Numbered from the stretch's first letter, positions 1-15,126 are shown. The stretch: 64,000 nucleotides of DNA from Sambucus nigra (GCA_949130495.1 OX422218.1:45470823-45534822), one strand, 5' to 3'. Program-made: numbers and translations. Notes: a model not told the origin generated them from the sequence alone.

Positions 1-1515
1 TGAGAGACAATGGGCTCTCATTTCTTAGATGAAGCTTCACAAAATAAGAAAATGAGTAGGTGTTATCAATAGTCCTATAAAATAATGAATCGGTAACAAT
101 AAAATTTAAAAGAGAAAGTAGTGTCAGCCTATTTTTCCCCCTGTTAGGGCACCTAAACCCCCTATATGGCTCACTGCCCTCAGGAATTGGTGGATGTTAC
201 TAATCCCTATAAATAAACCCATGACTCCAATACCTTTTATTGGTGTTAGGAATATTAACAACTAAAATCCTATCTGTTCTCCTTGCCTTCAGATGACAGA
301 CACTACCATATATTTTTTACCACAAATAACAATATCTAATCTCTGATATACCTATTTGAGTACCATATAACTCATTAATACTGTGAACTACATTAACTAT
401 CCTCCACGTGTTTATAGAACACTAGGCGGGAACCACTTTGAAGAATTCACAAAACTCCATAAATAGTTCATTTGGGGGGAAAGTTAACCCCCCCCCCCAC
501 CCCCCACCCACCCCCACCCACCTATTGAGATGGTATGAAACTAGTGACCCCCTCGACATTATAGTAATTGTTGGGCACGGTAGTACATTCGATATTCATC
601 CAATCAGGGATCGAATATCTTTCTCTAAAGTCTCCTACATTTCTATCGTTTATGGTATCAAAGAAGAAAATATAAAAATCATCGAAATTCAAAGAGAGAA
701 TGGAAAATTATTGTGCAAAATTCAAGAGCATTAGAGAGAGAAAGTATTTACAAGAAATGGAAGATTTGAGAACACATGAATAGTTGAAGTAACGAAGCAA
801 ATGGTGGCATATAATGTCTCAACTCCTAATGCACTTCATCATTTGAAATGGGACCCGATGCAAAAGTTGGAGGCATGCCTCCATTTTTGGTTCCCCAATG
901 TGCCTTTTTACTAGTGTACCCTCAACCAGTTTAAATAAATTACAAGGGTACCCTTCCAAGTATAACGAGAAGAATATAACAATTTCTATTTCGAAAATCT
1001 CATAAGTGTCAGTGCACTTCCACATCCTAGTATTGTGACCAACATATCTCAGCCGACCATAAACATTTTTATCAGTGAGTAAATCTCTCCACCCCATTCA
1101 GTCTGCAAAGCTTTGAAGGCAATTATAAGGGAATACTTCAAGTATTCCTAATTAATAGGAGCAAATGACATTTTCCCATGCATCAGGGGATAGCGAGGGA
1201 AAACCTAATCAGCTAGAATCTCAAAGTTTTTCAACTTAAATGAACTATGGCGACAACTAATAACTCCTAGATTCCAATAGGACTCAATCTCTTCGTGACC
1301 TATATAAATGTAACCCATGCCACCGGGAAAAGGGGCACGTAATTCTAATTATTGTGAACATAGTTATAACAAAGAGAAAAACACCCCGTGGATGTAGGCT
1401 ATTGTCGAACCAAGTAAATACTTGCGTTGTGTGATCGTGATTGCGTGACTTGTTCATTATGTCTGGTTTTAATTGTTTGGGATCATTCATTGTAGGATTT
1501 TTGCACACGTGCTTC
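1..1515. other. Intergenic sequence, no gene recognised
   Basis: This is AT-rich sequence with no ORF that resembles a known family. A C-rich tract at about 486-521, made of runs of C separated by single A, is the only marked low-complexity feature. The short ORFs here have neither recognisable domains nor a plausible splice structure. Confidence 0.5.
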
Positions 1516-1537
1516 CCCCCCCCCCCCCCCCCCCCCG

Positions 1538-1627
<90 letters not shown>
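1516..1627. repeat. Compound microsatellite (C)n(GC)n(AC)n(AT)n
   Basis: Four simple repeats follow one another directly: a poly-C run, a short (GC)n block, a long (AC)n block and a long (AT)n block. Each block shares one base type with the next, which suggests stepwise conversion of one array into another. The block abuts the MITE that begins at 1634. Confidence 0.95.
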
Positions 1628-1629
<2 letters not shown>

Positions 1630-1633
1630 AAAA

Positions 1634-1943
1634 GGATCACATGCATACCCAGTTTGCATACCCTCTGCACGGACCATTTTTTTTAAATAGTAAAAAAAAA
1701 TTGGATTGATTTTTTTTATATGATTTTTAAACATTACATTAGGACCATAAAAAAAAATTCAACCCAAAATGAATTGTTTTGCTATTTTAAAAATAGTATA
1801 AAAAATATTTTTAAGTTGAATTTTTTTTATGATCCTACTGAAATGTTTAAAAACTAATGAAAAAAATTAGCCCAAAATTTTTTTTTTACCATTTTATTAA
1901 AAAGATCCGCGCCGGCGGTATGCAAACTGAGGTATGCATGAGA

Positions 1944-1946
<3 letters not shown>
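1634..1946. mobile_element. Palindromic MITE (copy A), microsatellite-edged
   Basis: The left end (GGATCACATGCATACCCAG) and the right end (CTGAGGTATGCATGAGAACC) are imperfect inverted repeats of roughly 50 bp that continue inward through TTTTTTTAAA-like runs. The inner arms carry a mirrored motif (TGATTTTTTTTATATGA and its counterpart near 1830) shared with the copies at 46182-46575 and 47952-48540. The left side is an (AT)n array and the right side a (CT)n array followed by TATATATG. There is no coding capacity. The superfamily is not clear from the ends. Confidence 0.7.
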
Positions 1947-1981
<35 letters not shown>

Positions 1982-2000
1982 ATATATGTATGTATGTATA
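1947..2000. repeat. (TC)n microsatellite followed by TATG repeats
   Basis: A (TC)n run directly borders the right inverted repeat of the MITE and passes into TATATATGTATG repeats. The same order, (TC)n then (TA)n, borders the related elements near 46.6 kb and 47.9 kb. Confidence 0.9.
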
Positions 2001-2029
2001 TTATATCTCATTATATACATATAAAGGTC

Positions 2030-3222
2030 CCACGGTTTCTCCTAGAAATAACCAAACCCGAACCATCCTACTAACAACCCAAACACACGAACCTACAGGG
2101 GTCGAATCGATTCGGTTTGGGGTAACGTGGCACTTCCTCCTCTAAAATCGTCCAAAATTTTAGAAACAACCCCAACCTCCATTGTTAACCCATGAATCTT
2201 TTACATAACATTTAAAACTACAATATTACTTAAATGAAGTACGGATTCATGATCTTAAATAGTTTCAAATATTAATGTCTTTCAAACATAAATAAAGGTT
2301 CAATTCTGTAAGTACCCAAATCAATCATAGTTCATCTTTTAAATGGAATCGAATTAACATGTGATTTTAGATCTACACAATGAATTAGCAATGAGCTTCA
2401 ATAAACACAAGTGATTCGATTCTAAACGTACGTTCTAATCTCAGAGTCATAACCCAAAAGAAACAAATTATGTTTTGTTACTAAAAAAATTTAATCTATA
2501 CAAATAAGATTTAAACCTATTAATAATACAAAGTCTAAACCCATTTAGTCTCAACAAAAATGTGATTAAGATAGAAATTAAACTCCTAAACTTGCTTCTA
2601 AATCCCAAATCAAATACGTGAAAATGAAAGCATAAACGAGTTACATATTACATGGTGATAATGCAAGAGATTTATGGCCTGAACGATATGAACGAGCGAT
2701 TCTTGTTCTTCCTCTCAAAATTTCTTCCCAAATATATTAAGCATATAGTGTTTTTGTTATGTGTAAAGTGTTAAACTAATGAGGGGTAAATTCACAAGTT
2801 ACTAAAGGCCTAATCTGGGCCTCTAAAGTAGCCCAAAATACTACCTAAACTAGTCCAAAACTTAGCCCCAGAGGCCCAATCCAAAGCATCAAGAACATCT
2901 CTTTGAGCCTCCGTGTCACTCCAGAGTTGGATCCAAATGTTAATACTTTACAACACACAATAATACCTCACGGCATAAATAAAATACAGGCACGATATTA
3001 TTTTACGCATAACCATAGCCAAATCTCATATAATTAACATCATCAATTGATTATATATAACACGCGACACAAAAGTAACATCACGTGCAAAATTTAGTTA
3101 TCATCTAAATTAAGCATTTTATTATTACCATATCAGACAAGTAATAATTAACCTCATTTATTATCACTCAATTAGTAAATTATAAATAATAAATAAAAGC
3201 CACGAAAATACTAGGTATTACA
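2030..3222 (-). repeat. Truncated gypsy-type LTR, minus strand
   Basis: Read on the minus strand from 3222 the sequence begins TGTAATACCTAGTATTTTCG, like the starts of the gypsy-1 and gypsy-2 LTRs (TGTAATACC followed by an AT-rich stretch). A later segment reading GGCCTTTAGTAACTTG resembles the GGTATTTTGGTAATTT segment found after several hundred bases in those LTRs. The other LTR end (a TGTGACACC-type terminus on the plus strand) is absent, so the left side is truncated and its limit is approximate. No internal region or target duplication was found. Confidence 0.5.
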
Positions 3223-4016
3223 CTAGATACATACGAAGAAGCTAAACTTCGTGGGATGTCAATAAATGATTTATATCTTAATCTATACATTAATATTTTC
3301 ATAAATTATATATAAAAACTGTCAACTGATTATTAGCATTTGCATTTTCCTATAAACTACTACGTATTTTTATTGCCTATCATCTGCCCTATTTATGTTA
3401 TAACACTTACTTTAGACTTGCAATAAATTTTGTTTGCTTGAATCTAGTGGTTGAAAGATAATTAAATTGAGTCTTACATAAGGAAAAATGAATCTCAATT
3501 ATTTGGCCTGGGACCCGGAGTTGGGTCCCATTCTTGCTCATCATACGGATGCCCTAGCAGAGTACTAGCTATTACTTACATACATTTGGGATTAACTTGT
3601 CATAAATATTACGTACATTAGGTAGTTATGCTTTTGCATATCATGGGATATACGATCGTCTGAACTTCAAAATTAGGGAGATTGCCATCTTGTGAAGTTA
3701 TGTGGAAACCTTTAGAACACAAATTTTCAATCAATATAGATTGTACTACATGCGCTATTTTCGTAAGTTTAAATTGCTCAATTTTTTAAAATATGGAATC
3801 CTTTACTTTATACCTATATATCAAACTGTGTTCATACCTTTTTTAGATTTAGTAGATTAATTACCTACTAAGCAATGTGCTTACCCTTATGTGCTTACCC
3901 TTATCCCCCCTCTAGTTGTTTGGCAACTACTAGTAGGTTATAATCAACAAGAGAAAGGTCGAAAGATAAAGATTTGTGGAAACATTTAACGAGTTGATCC
4001 AAGAAAATGATGTATA
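3223..4016. other. AT-rich intergenic stretch
   Basis: No gene, terminal repeat or known element was recognised between the truncated gypsy LTR and the copia-type solo LTR. The sequence is AT-rich and without long ORFs. Confidence 0.5.
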
Positions 4017-4909
4017 AAATATGTTGCCCAGAAAAATACCTAAGAGGGGGTGAATTGAGATTTTGCAAACTTTTCAAGTCAAATTAAAATTTCAGAAAAT
4101 ATTTTAATTTAATACACTTAATCAAATTTTATAGTAATAATTTTTTTAATGGATAACATAATAATCATCAAATATAAATAATACCAATCAATTAAATAAT
4201 CTTAATATAGATTATAACTCCCCAATAAATAAATAATCAATTTTGGAAATTAATTTATTAATTAATATTTAAAATTAATTATTTACTTTAAAATAATTAT
4301 TTTGACTTTGAAATAGTTTTGTTAATTTTTGGAATGAAATTATTTGCAAGTTTAGGTGCTAAAAATATAAAATCAAGCAAGCACAAGTAAATAAACATAT
4401 AAAATACAAAAAAGTAAATGACACCGAAATTTAACGTGGTTTGGCCAAAACTCGGCCTACGTCCACTCACCTAGGGCTTCCATCTCCTTGTGCTTCATTA
4501 CCGTGATCCACTTATGGGTACGATCAAATCACTGCATACATTCGAGTAGCTAAAACCAACCTACTTGTACAACCGCTTGAAACTAAATTGGAGTTTCAAA
4601 ACCGTGGTCGAGTTACGGGCGGGAACCAATTACCGTTTACAACCCGAGTAGCTTAAACCGAGCTACTCATCATTCAAGAATATTTGAATAATATTTTTGG
4701 AAAGGTAAAACTCTCAAATGATACAAATTTTGATATGAGTTTATCTCCTAATGAGACTTCAAATGAATATGATGTCTGACTCCAGTCTTCTCTTGAATAA
4801 TATCAAAATATAATCTCTTGTGCTCTTTGTTCTCTCTTAAATATAAACTTTGTTGCCATCTCAATTGTGTAGAGTTGAATATCAACTTGTGTTGCTCTCT
4901 TGAATGTGT

Positions 4910-7362
4910 TGTAATACCTCGTATTTTTATGGCATTTAATTATGGGATTATTTAAATTTAATTGGGATAAATTAATTTAATTTCAATCCAGATTTTAAAT
5001 TGAATATTTACTAGAGTGACGAGATTTAGTAATTATTGGTAAGAATAATGTTGAATATTACTAGATGAGTAAAGTAATATATGAGATTGAATTTATTAGA
5101 AATTATCGCGAGTGAATAATACGACAATTATAGAAATTAAGTCGCGACGCGCATGTGTCGTGTCGGGACTAAATTAATGGAATAAAAGTGAATTAATTAT
5201 AAGTCACCCGTATATTTCGAGTGCGCCAATGTGTCCGAAAGGGTCAAGATAGTCAGAAAAGTGTACCCAGAGGTTTAGTTTGGGTCTCGAAAAAAGGGGA
5301 TAATTTCTATACCACCACCAACGCGTAGATCGGAAGAAGGGATCATTCCTATACCACTCTAATATGTCGGATCAGACCTTTGATTTCCAGGAAAGTATCT
5401 AACTTGTTGTTCTTTAGTTGATAACGCAACCATGCTAGTGTTGGAGTTAATCAATTATGTTTTCATAGAAGATAAATGAGAAAAGGGAGATTTATATTGA
5501 AATTCTGAATAGAAATCATGTTAGGACAACCCCTTTGTTATATGTAGATGATTGACTACGAAATTGATGTCCAGTAGAGGTTAAATTATGAAAGAATTAG
5601 GAAGATATTGATCATGATGAGAAAGATAGGGTTCTTGATATAGTAATATGAATTAACCCTTTAATTGATGGCCCTTGATGAATTATTTTATGTTTTATGT
5701 TAGAAATCATATATGTAGGATGATATAACTGTTGGTTTGATTGGTTGGGAGTTTGGGACAAATTAATGGAGTTTTTGAGGATTTATGTTGAGGAAACCCG
5801 TAGGTTTGATTTGTAGAAATCTGGGCAATAACTGCTTTATCGATCGATCGACTCCCTTCATCGATCGATCGACTCCTCTTGAAAAATTAAAACTTTTCCC
5901 CTTTTTATGTAAATCCAATCGCAATGTGTAAGGACCTTTATATTCCCGAAACCCCACAGTTAAATCTCATATAAACTCGTCAATTAGAGGTGTACATATA
6001 TATATAGTATGTGAATATATGTGTGTAATCATACTCGCGCTACTTGCTATCACGGGGGTTGCCGCGCCGGGACAGTCTTATCTCGATGGGACCTTTTATG
6101 GGGAATATTGACTCATATCCTAGAACATAGGATTCCTTGGTACAAGCTATTAGAGAATGATAGTCAGACGGTCCTAAGAGACGTGAGGGTATGTATTGAC
6201 CTCTTAGTAACTTGGAACTATGCTTCACCTCTAATATGTGTATTTTTTATTAATACAGTTCGAGAGTGATTTCGAACTAGTATTTACCTTTTGTACGAGA
6301 GATACGGGGACTTGATAGCAGAGTATGCTAGCAACATAGATTTTATGTGGGGTGCCCGATTTGTATATATATTATATGAATGATGAATATATATATATAT
6401 ATACCTGTGATTCATCTACTGTGCTTGTAAGCAGATAAAATGGAATAATTGATATTAAATAAATTAAATGTCTGGGAACTTAAAGCTATATTGTGATGTA
6501 CATAGCCAACTTGGTAAATTCATAAGTAAGGTTAGCTTATATAAATCCTAGTTAGGCGGTCACATGAATTAGGATTGTTAAGGGGAGATTGGGTTAATAT
6601 AGTGAATTGGGTTATCTTCATCTAGTGTAATTCAATGGTTCGTTAGGCGTGCACATTAATTGAGATGTGAGAATTCTCAAGTGAGTGTCGAAATACTAAC
6701 ATGTATGTAATATCAAGTGGTGATCATTTTAAATACTTGCTAAACTATTTTAAAGTTGTTTTACACTCGGGCTTTGACCCATTTTCTGTTATCTTTTCTC
6801 CCTCTTGTATATATATATATTATAGGTGCCCAGCCACAGGGGCGTCGGGCCTAGATCTTTGGACCATTGACGTGCTGCAGCCAGTGTAGAAGTTGCAGGT
6901 CCTTACAGTAGACGACTTCATCTTTGTCTTCTCATTCTCCAGTTTAGTCATCTCTAGTTAGGGTATGTGTCGCCCATTTCCAGTTTTTATATAGTTCAGA
7001 GAGATTAGAACTCTTGATTTATTTCAGTGTTCTATTTTTGTTGGGATTGCTTTTGATTAGTACATTGTCCTACGACTTGGGATATTTTATTTGGATTGAT
7101 TAATCTAGCATGTTTATTTCATTTGGATGGTTTGGTTTTTAATATTATTCGTGTTCATAAAAATGGTTTCGTATATTAAATCATAACAATAGGACTTAAT
7201 CTCTAAAATGAAATGTTTTGACACTTAGCTTAATTATTTGTTAGGTGATTAATAAAGAAAAAATATTTTTCAACAGTGATGCTAAGAATGAACCAACCTA
7301 ACACTTTGATTTAATTTAATAAAGGACTGATCATCGGGTATTTAATTAGGTGGGTTGTCACA
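4910..7362 (+). repeat. Gypsy-1 5' LTR, with two internal lesions
   Basis: This LTR is 2453 bp against 3003 bp for the 3' LTR. About 209 bp present at 23222-23430 is missing here and replaced by a 20 bp filler at 5291-5310. A second missing block of roughly 380 bp (3' LTR about 24090-24470) is replaced by a 42 bp inverted fragment at 5939-5980. Two TCGATCGATCGA blocks remain at 5838-5874 where the 3' LTR has four. Confidence 0.9.
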
Positions 7363-7364
7363 GG

Positions 7365-7376
7365 TGGTATCAGAGC
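7365..7376 (+). other. Gypsy-1 primer-binding site
   Basis: TGGTATCAGAGC lies two bases after the LTR end and is complementary to the 3' end of plant initiator tRNA-Met. The following leader (CATCAGGTTCTAGTGTCC) is shared with gypsy-2. Confidence 0.9.
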
Positions 7377-10300
7377 ATCAGGTTCTAGTGTCCTTAGGAT
7401 CTGTAGAGCTTATTATGCTTCCAGTGTTGCTTTGTTTGATATAGAGCCCTATGTTTAGGATTGTTGATTTCTATGGTGAGATTTCGTTCTCCTGCTATAA
7501 CGTATATATATTAGTGAATCTTATTTGCGTTCGGACGAGTTCGAACAATGAAGTATGAAAGGCAAGGGCCGTTGGGAGGACAACAGGAGGCAGGGCTTAG
7601 TTAAGGTTGTAGAGTATATTCAAGGATGATGACCGTAGTCGAGGTCACCCCTATTATGTCATGAGAAGCTAGAACTGTAAAGATGGCTAGGGTGCAGCAT
7701 ATGATTTCCAAGTTTTGTTATAGTCGAAAGTAGTGCTAAATTAGACTCACCCAATTTAGTAGGACTGGGAGAGAGTCAAATGAAACATTGAGGAGAGCCA
7801 TCAGTGGAAGTTCTAGAAATGCAGGAATTGTGTATGTTAACCAATGAAGATAATATATCCAAAGGCTGGGCATATGGCAGAGTGTGGTTAACCGAAAGTG
7901 AAAAATTTAGGGTAAAATTTGTCTTGACTCGGCGAAGCAAAGTTATAATGGTGGGAGTCAACCACCACATTTAGAAGTGGCATGTTGTGTCAATGGAAGG
8001 ATCTTAGGTATGGTTTACGATTTGACCGCAAGTTCCTTCATCAGATGTTCAGGTTAAGATCTGAATGTCATTCTGAACTCATCACAGGAGCGTAGGACAT
8101 AGGTTCATGTGTGAAAATTAATGTAATTATTCCGCGAATCTTGTGCCAGACGAAGTAGATACAAATGGAGGAGAGGATTTCAAGTGGGAGATCGACTTGC
8201 AAGAAAAGTTAATAACACTTAAAGGGAATTCTACTGGACGGCCGATCCAGAGGGTGACAATGTCGTGCTTTGTAAATGGAGATGTTAATGCTCCTTTGTG
8301 TGGGAAGCTAAAAGAATCGAAGAATTTAGTTAAAGAATAAGACTGGATGTAATGGTGGTAGTGAAGCACCATAAGGGGGAGACCCATCATGGGACCTATT
8401 TAAATGATTCGGATAGCTGAACTCGTACCAAGAAATGGTGAATTCTGTAAGGGCTATTGAAGTCAGTAGCATGTTCCTTAGGGCTAACAAAGCTAAGGGA
8501 ACAACGAGGGTAACCATCAGGATCGAGACTACCAAATTTCGAGAGAAGGACAACCCTAATATGGTCAGTATGACAGGAGAAAAGTGGATTATGTGTAGAA
8601 GAATTTTGTGGAAAGTAAAACCACATGCGTTAATTTTTCCCGAAGCGAGTAAAGGGACAAGGGTATGATGCTTGAAAGGGAAATGGTTAATGTAGTTTTC
8701 GGTTTAGTTCGGACAGGCGTGTTATGTCCGAAAAAACCATTTGATCAACCAAGGCGATTGGCAAGGTAGGAGTATGAGTTTTATCCTCGGAGGATGAGAC
8801 GTATTTTATATAACACGAGAGAGTCACTATATTTTAATTATTGCTAGGTTCGCATGTGAGACGAGCTTAATGCGTATATCGATAATGTTATTATTATGTG
8901 AATGTTTTTCCTAGTATATCGGGATTATCTTTAGTGTTATCCGCGAAGGATGAACGGGTGAGATTACTCATTTTAGTGATGTGTTATACTAGTATCATAT
9001 TATCCTGATTATGGTTTTATAATAATGATTAGACCGATAGTGGGCGGATATCACAAGTCTATCGGGGTTACTTCTCTAGTGCATGATGTTTTGTTCTGGC
9101 GAAGCCTCACCTGTGAGAGGGTCGGGCTCGCATTTATATCATATATTATAGAGACTTCGAAGGGTATAGTGGTATCGAAATGCTTAGTCCTGGGGTGTGT
9201 AAGGACTTTATTGTCATGATTCGGTGTATATTGGGTTCACTATTGAGCGAAAAGATTTAACTAATTATTATGTTTAGCTCTTAGGACTTGGTGATAGGAA
9301 GGGGCGCATTGTTATATCTATCCTTTAGAGACGTGGGAGTTAAGACTTATATTCATATGTTTAGGGACGGGATTTGAGAGTCCCGATTGTATGTGTACGA
9401 GGTTTATGGAATGTAATTAACACCAATGCTCAGCGATAGTGCAATTGGTGAAAAGGTTCCTTGTTCAAGTGTAATTGCGGGAGGAGATGTAGCTTTTAGG
9501 TCAAGAGACGGGAATATAGGGGTACATGTTATGGATAGATGACCTAACGGATTTTGATAACCGATAATGCTAGATAGTAGTGTATCAGGGGGTTCCTTAT
9601 TTGGATTTCGCTTTGCGAGACATCCCACGCATGAAACTTAGCGTAAGGTTGGAAGTAGGGAGATGTTTAGTCATTAGTCCATGAGTTTGGTACCTCGGTC
9701 GTTATAGGAGCATGTAGTTATAACTGTAAGTTGGAAGTTAAATTATGATTTAAGGCCAGTGGAGCCGGTTATGTGGTAAAGAAGCATTGAAAATTTTGTT
9801 TTATCACCACCAGTTAAAGGGTGGAACGATGTTTAGGGGGATTTGAAATTTAAATTTAAGGGTAATTGAGAGTACCGAAATGTTGTAGCCACGTTATGAG
9901 TACAGGGGCAATAAAGAATTGGGTGAAGCGTACGTGATGCTTACGCCAGTAAGCACGGTTGATAGGGTGTGTGGGCATCCTAGTTAGCTGATGTCAGAAT
10001 TGTCCGGGTTAAAGGGGCGTGAGAATAGATGTGTGAAATATATGCCTATGGGACTAATATAACGAAGTAGAAATGGTCAAGTGGATTAAGCATCGTATGA
10101 GAAGGACGATAATCCATATATACGTGTGTGATCAGAATAGCACACCCGAATTTGGTTGAAAGGCTGTGGGAAGCCATTTAAAAAAGGGAATTCCTTGAGA
10201 AAAGTAAAATTTAACTATTATGGGAAAACAGTTGGAGTGAAATTTTACCTAGTCAAATGTTGAGAGTGACTTGCACGTAGAAAGAATGATGATGTTAGGA

Positions 10301-11545
10301 AGGTATAAAAGGTCCAGAAGTGTACATCATGTAGAAAAGTGCACGGGTCGAAACTTTCAGTATACGCCGAGGAAAAAAGGGGAGTATTAAGTGTCATTTA
10401 ATGTGAGACATTACAAGTAGAAATCGATGTTGGGCGGGACGTAGAGAATAGTCTCCGCATGCACCACTCATAAATAGAAATCGATCGGAGCAAGAGGATC
10501 AGCTAGAGAATTTTATTGCAAGACGACGATTCCTGTAATGGAAGAGGGCTGTCAATATGGTAAATTTCTTTGATGGGTTGCCAACGTCACGTTAAGATCA
10601 CGAGTTCCTTCGAATGTGTGGAACAACTTGACCTAAAAGAAAGTAATTGTTACTCTTTTGGGTTATTTACACTATTAGAAAGTATGCCCCAGTCCTTCTT
10701 TGAAAGGAAGGATCGTGCCGGTAAGTGGTCCTACCCGACATTTTTCTCAACTAGGATGAGATCCCTAAACCCCACCTTCGATACGGGACTTCAAGAAGTA
10801 GTGGGGATAATATTTTGTTCTGAGCAGGTTGTATCACCGATAGCCTGAGGAGTAGGCAAAAGGTGATAAACGACAAGTGGAGCAGTATGAATGTAATTTT
10901 GGACTCATTGTGGTCATTTTATATCCGCAATAATTATAGATAGTAAGTGAAGCATATTACGGTAATTGGGAGAAGATATTACCTAATGGTAATGTAGTGT
11001 GTAAACACTCGTACCTGTTTATTGTGGACAAGCTTCTTATTGAAGTTTTGTGTGGAAAATCCTTAACTATTCTCCCTCTGGTTGTTTAGAGGTGAGTGGA
11101 TAATCAGAATTTTGGATTGATCGAGTTAGAGTCCGATGACTATAGTGGAATCACCACAGACTGTCTTAGGTGGCTTTTGACTATCGTAGGAGTTACGTCG
11201 CTGGAAATCGAGATTCGAAGAACTGACAAGAGTAGTCAGATGTTCATATGGTTTCTCTCATAATGGGAGCTTCATGTTTAGATAAATACGAGTAGTTTAC
11301 ACGTAGTGAGGTACGGCCTCCCAATAATATTGAGACAATAGGGCCAATGATGTATAGGCTAGTCTTATTTGAATGTTGTTTGGTAGGAGCACAAGATGAG
11401 ATGTCGTTATTGAGGTGTGACCCTATGACTGATAAAGTGTCGAGAGTGTTAAACAAGTTTTTTGTGAAGCGGAGGCTATAGTGATTGAGCCTTACTTTGA
11501 AGTTGGTTTTGAGTACTGGGGGAAACATGTTTTTACCAGGTATAC
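7377..11545 (+). pseudogene. Gypsy-1 internal region, gag trace but no recognisable pol
   Basis: The first 150 bp align by eye with the gypsy-2 leader. A segment at about 8013-8055 (GATTTGACCGCAAGTTCC) corresponds to the gypsy-2 gag codons for RFDRKYFPSVVH. The last 40 bp (TTTTTACCAGGTATAC) match the sequence just 5' of the gypsy-2 3' LTR. Between these points I found no protease DTG, no RT FxDD box, no RNase H or integrase motif in any frame, and stops are frequent. Either the element is very decayed or it was a non-autonomous (LARD-like) derivative mobilised by a relative such as gypsy-2. Confidence 0.6.
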
Positions 11546-11550
11546 CTTAC

Positions 11551-14416
<2,866 letters not shown>

Positions 14417-14430
14417 ATCTCCCCCTTTTT
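14417..14430 (-). other. Copia-B polypurine tract
   Basis: On the minus strand AAAAAGGGGGAGAT directly precedes the 3' LTR start TGTTAACA, the usual position of the plus-strand primer. Confidence 0.9.
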
Positions 14431-14605
14431 GATGATGACAAACAACTAAAGAAATATATGAAGAAAAATATGAAGAAAAAATTTGCACTCCTCTCCCCCT
14501 GTTTGTCATAAACAAAAAGGAATAGGAATGGGTGATACAAAAGGTGAGATGCAAAAACAAATAAAAAAACAGGTAACTGCAGATTTTATTGATAGTAAAA
14601 GGAAA

Positions 14606-14980
14606 TTACATTTTCAGATTATTTATCATATGACATACATCATTGGGATGTCCTTCAAGAAGGATTTCTTTCCCATTATCTTTGACCATAAGTTTGATAG
14701 TATTTCCGGTGTAGGAGTTGGTTGAGGAAGATTCAGATTTGGTATAAGTGTTTTCTTGTGAGGGAGTATCCATATGAGGTGGTAGGACAAAAGGCCAAGG
14801 AGGTGGACTTACCCAAGGAGCAAATGGAGGAGAGAGAGCTATGGCGTTAAGAGCTTCGGAGTAAGAAGAATATTTTTTTAATTTTGCATTACTTACACTT
14901 TTGGTTTGAAGCTCACACTCTCCCCAAGAGGTGTAGATCTCGGGTTGTTTTCCTACCCAAACAACATAGAAGGACTACAT
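14606..14980 (-). pseudogene. Copia-B accessory ORF with RNase H1 N-terminal/viroplasmin-like domain
   Basis: This ORF lies after pol and before the polypurine tract, in a different frame from pol and about 147 bp after its stop. It has ATG at 14980, an immediate TAG at 14977-14975, then 122 open codons to TAA at 14606. Residues 1-45 after the stop read SFYVVWVGKQPEIYTSW, then GECELQ, a short gap, AKLKKYSSYSEALNAI. This matches the pattern of the RNase H1 hybrid-binding domain (FYxVxxGxxPGIYxSWxEC...Q...AxxKxYxxxxEA), also found in caulimovirus viroplasmin. A proline/tryptophan-rich linker (about residues 49-68), a Ser/Thr-rich stretch and a charged C-terminus (NTIKLMVKDNGKEILLEGHP) follow. 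The domain binds RNA/DNA hybrids or double-stranded RNA in RNase H1; a role here in reverse transcription or particle assembly is inference. There is no catalytic RNase H domain on this ORF. The TAG at codon 2 may be a CAG mutation, or translation may start elsewhere or by splicing. Confidence 0.72.
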
Positions 14981-15126
14981 GGTGTGTGTGAAGATAGAGT
15001 GAAAGGCAGTAACACACATATATATATATATAGGAGATGATGGTTTGTCTACTAGTTGGTACAGTGTTTTGGAAAGATGTGAATACACTATTCATGTCAA
15101 TAATGAAATATAAAAAAAATATTCAA

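Noticed and set aside
819..1097. 92-codon minus-strand ORF
   Set aside because: No similarity to a known family could be recognised and no repeat or splice context supports it.
1284..1734. Several ORFs with long HTHTHT, IYIYIY and CVCVCV stretches on both strands
   Set aside because: They are translations of the compound microsatellite and have no other support.
6021..6269. 82-codon ORF also present at 24543-24752
   Set aside because: Its apparent conservation comes from lying in the two LTRs of gypsy-1; the gypsy-2 LTR shows no open counterpart.
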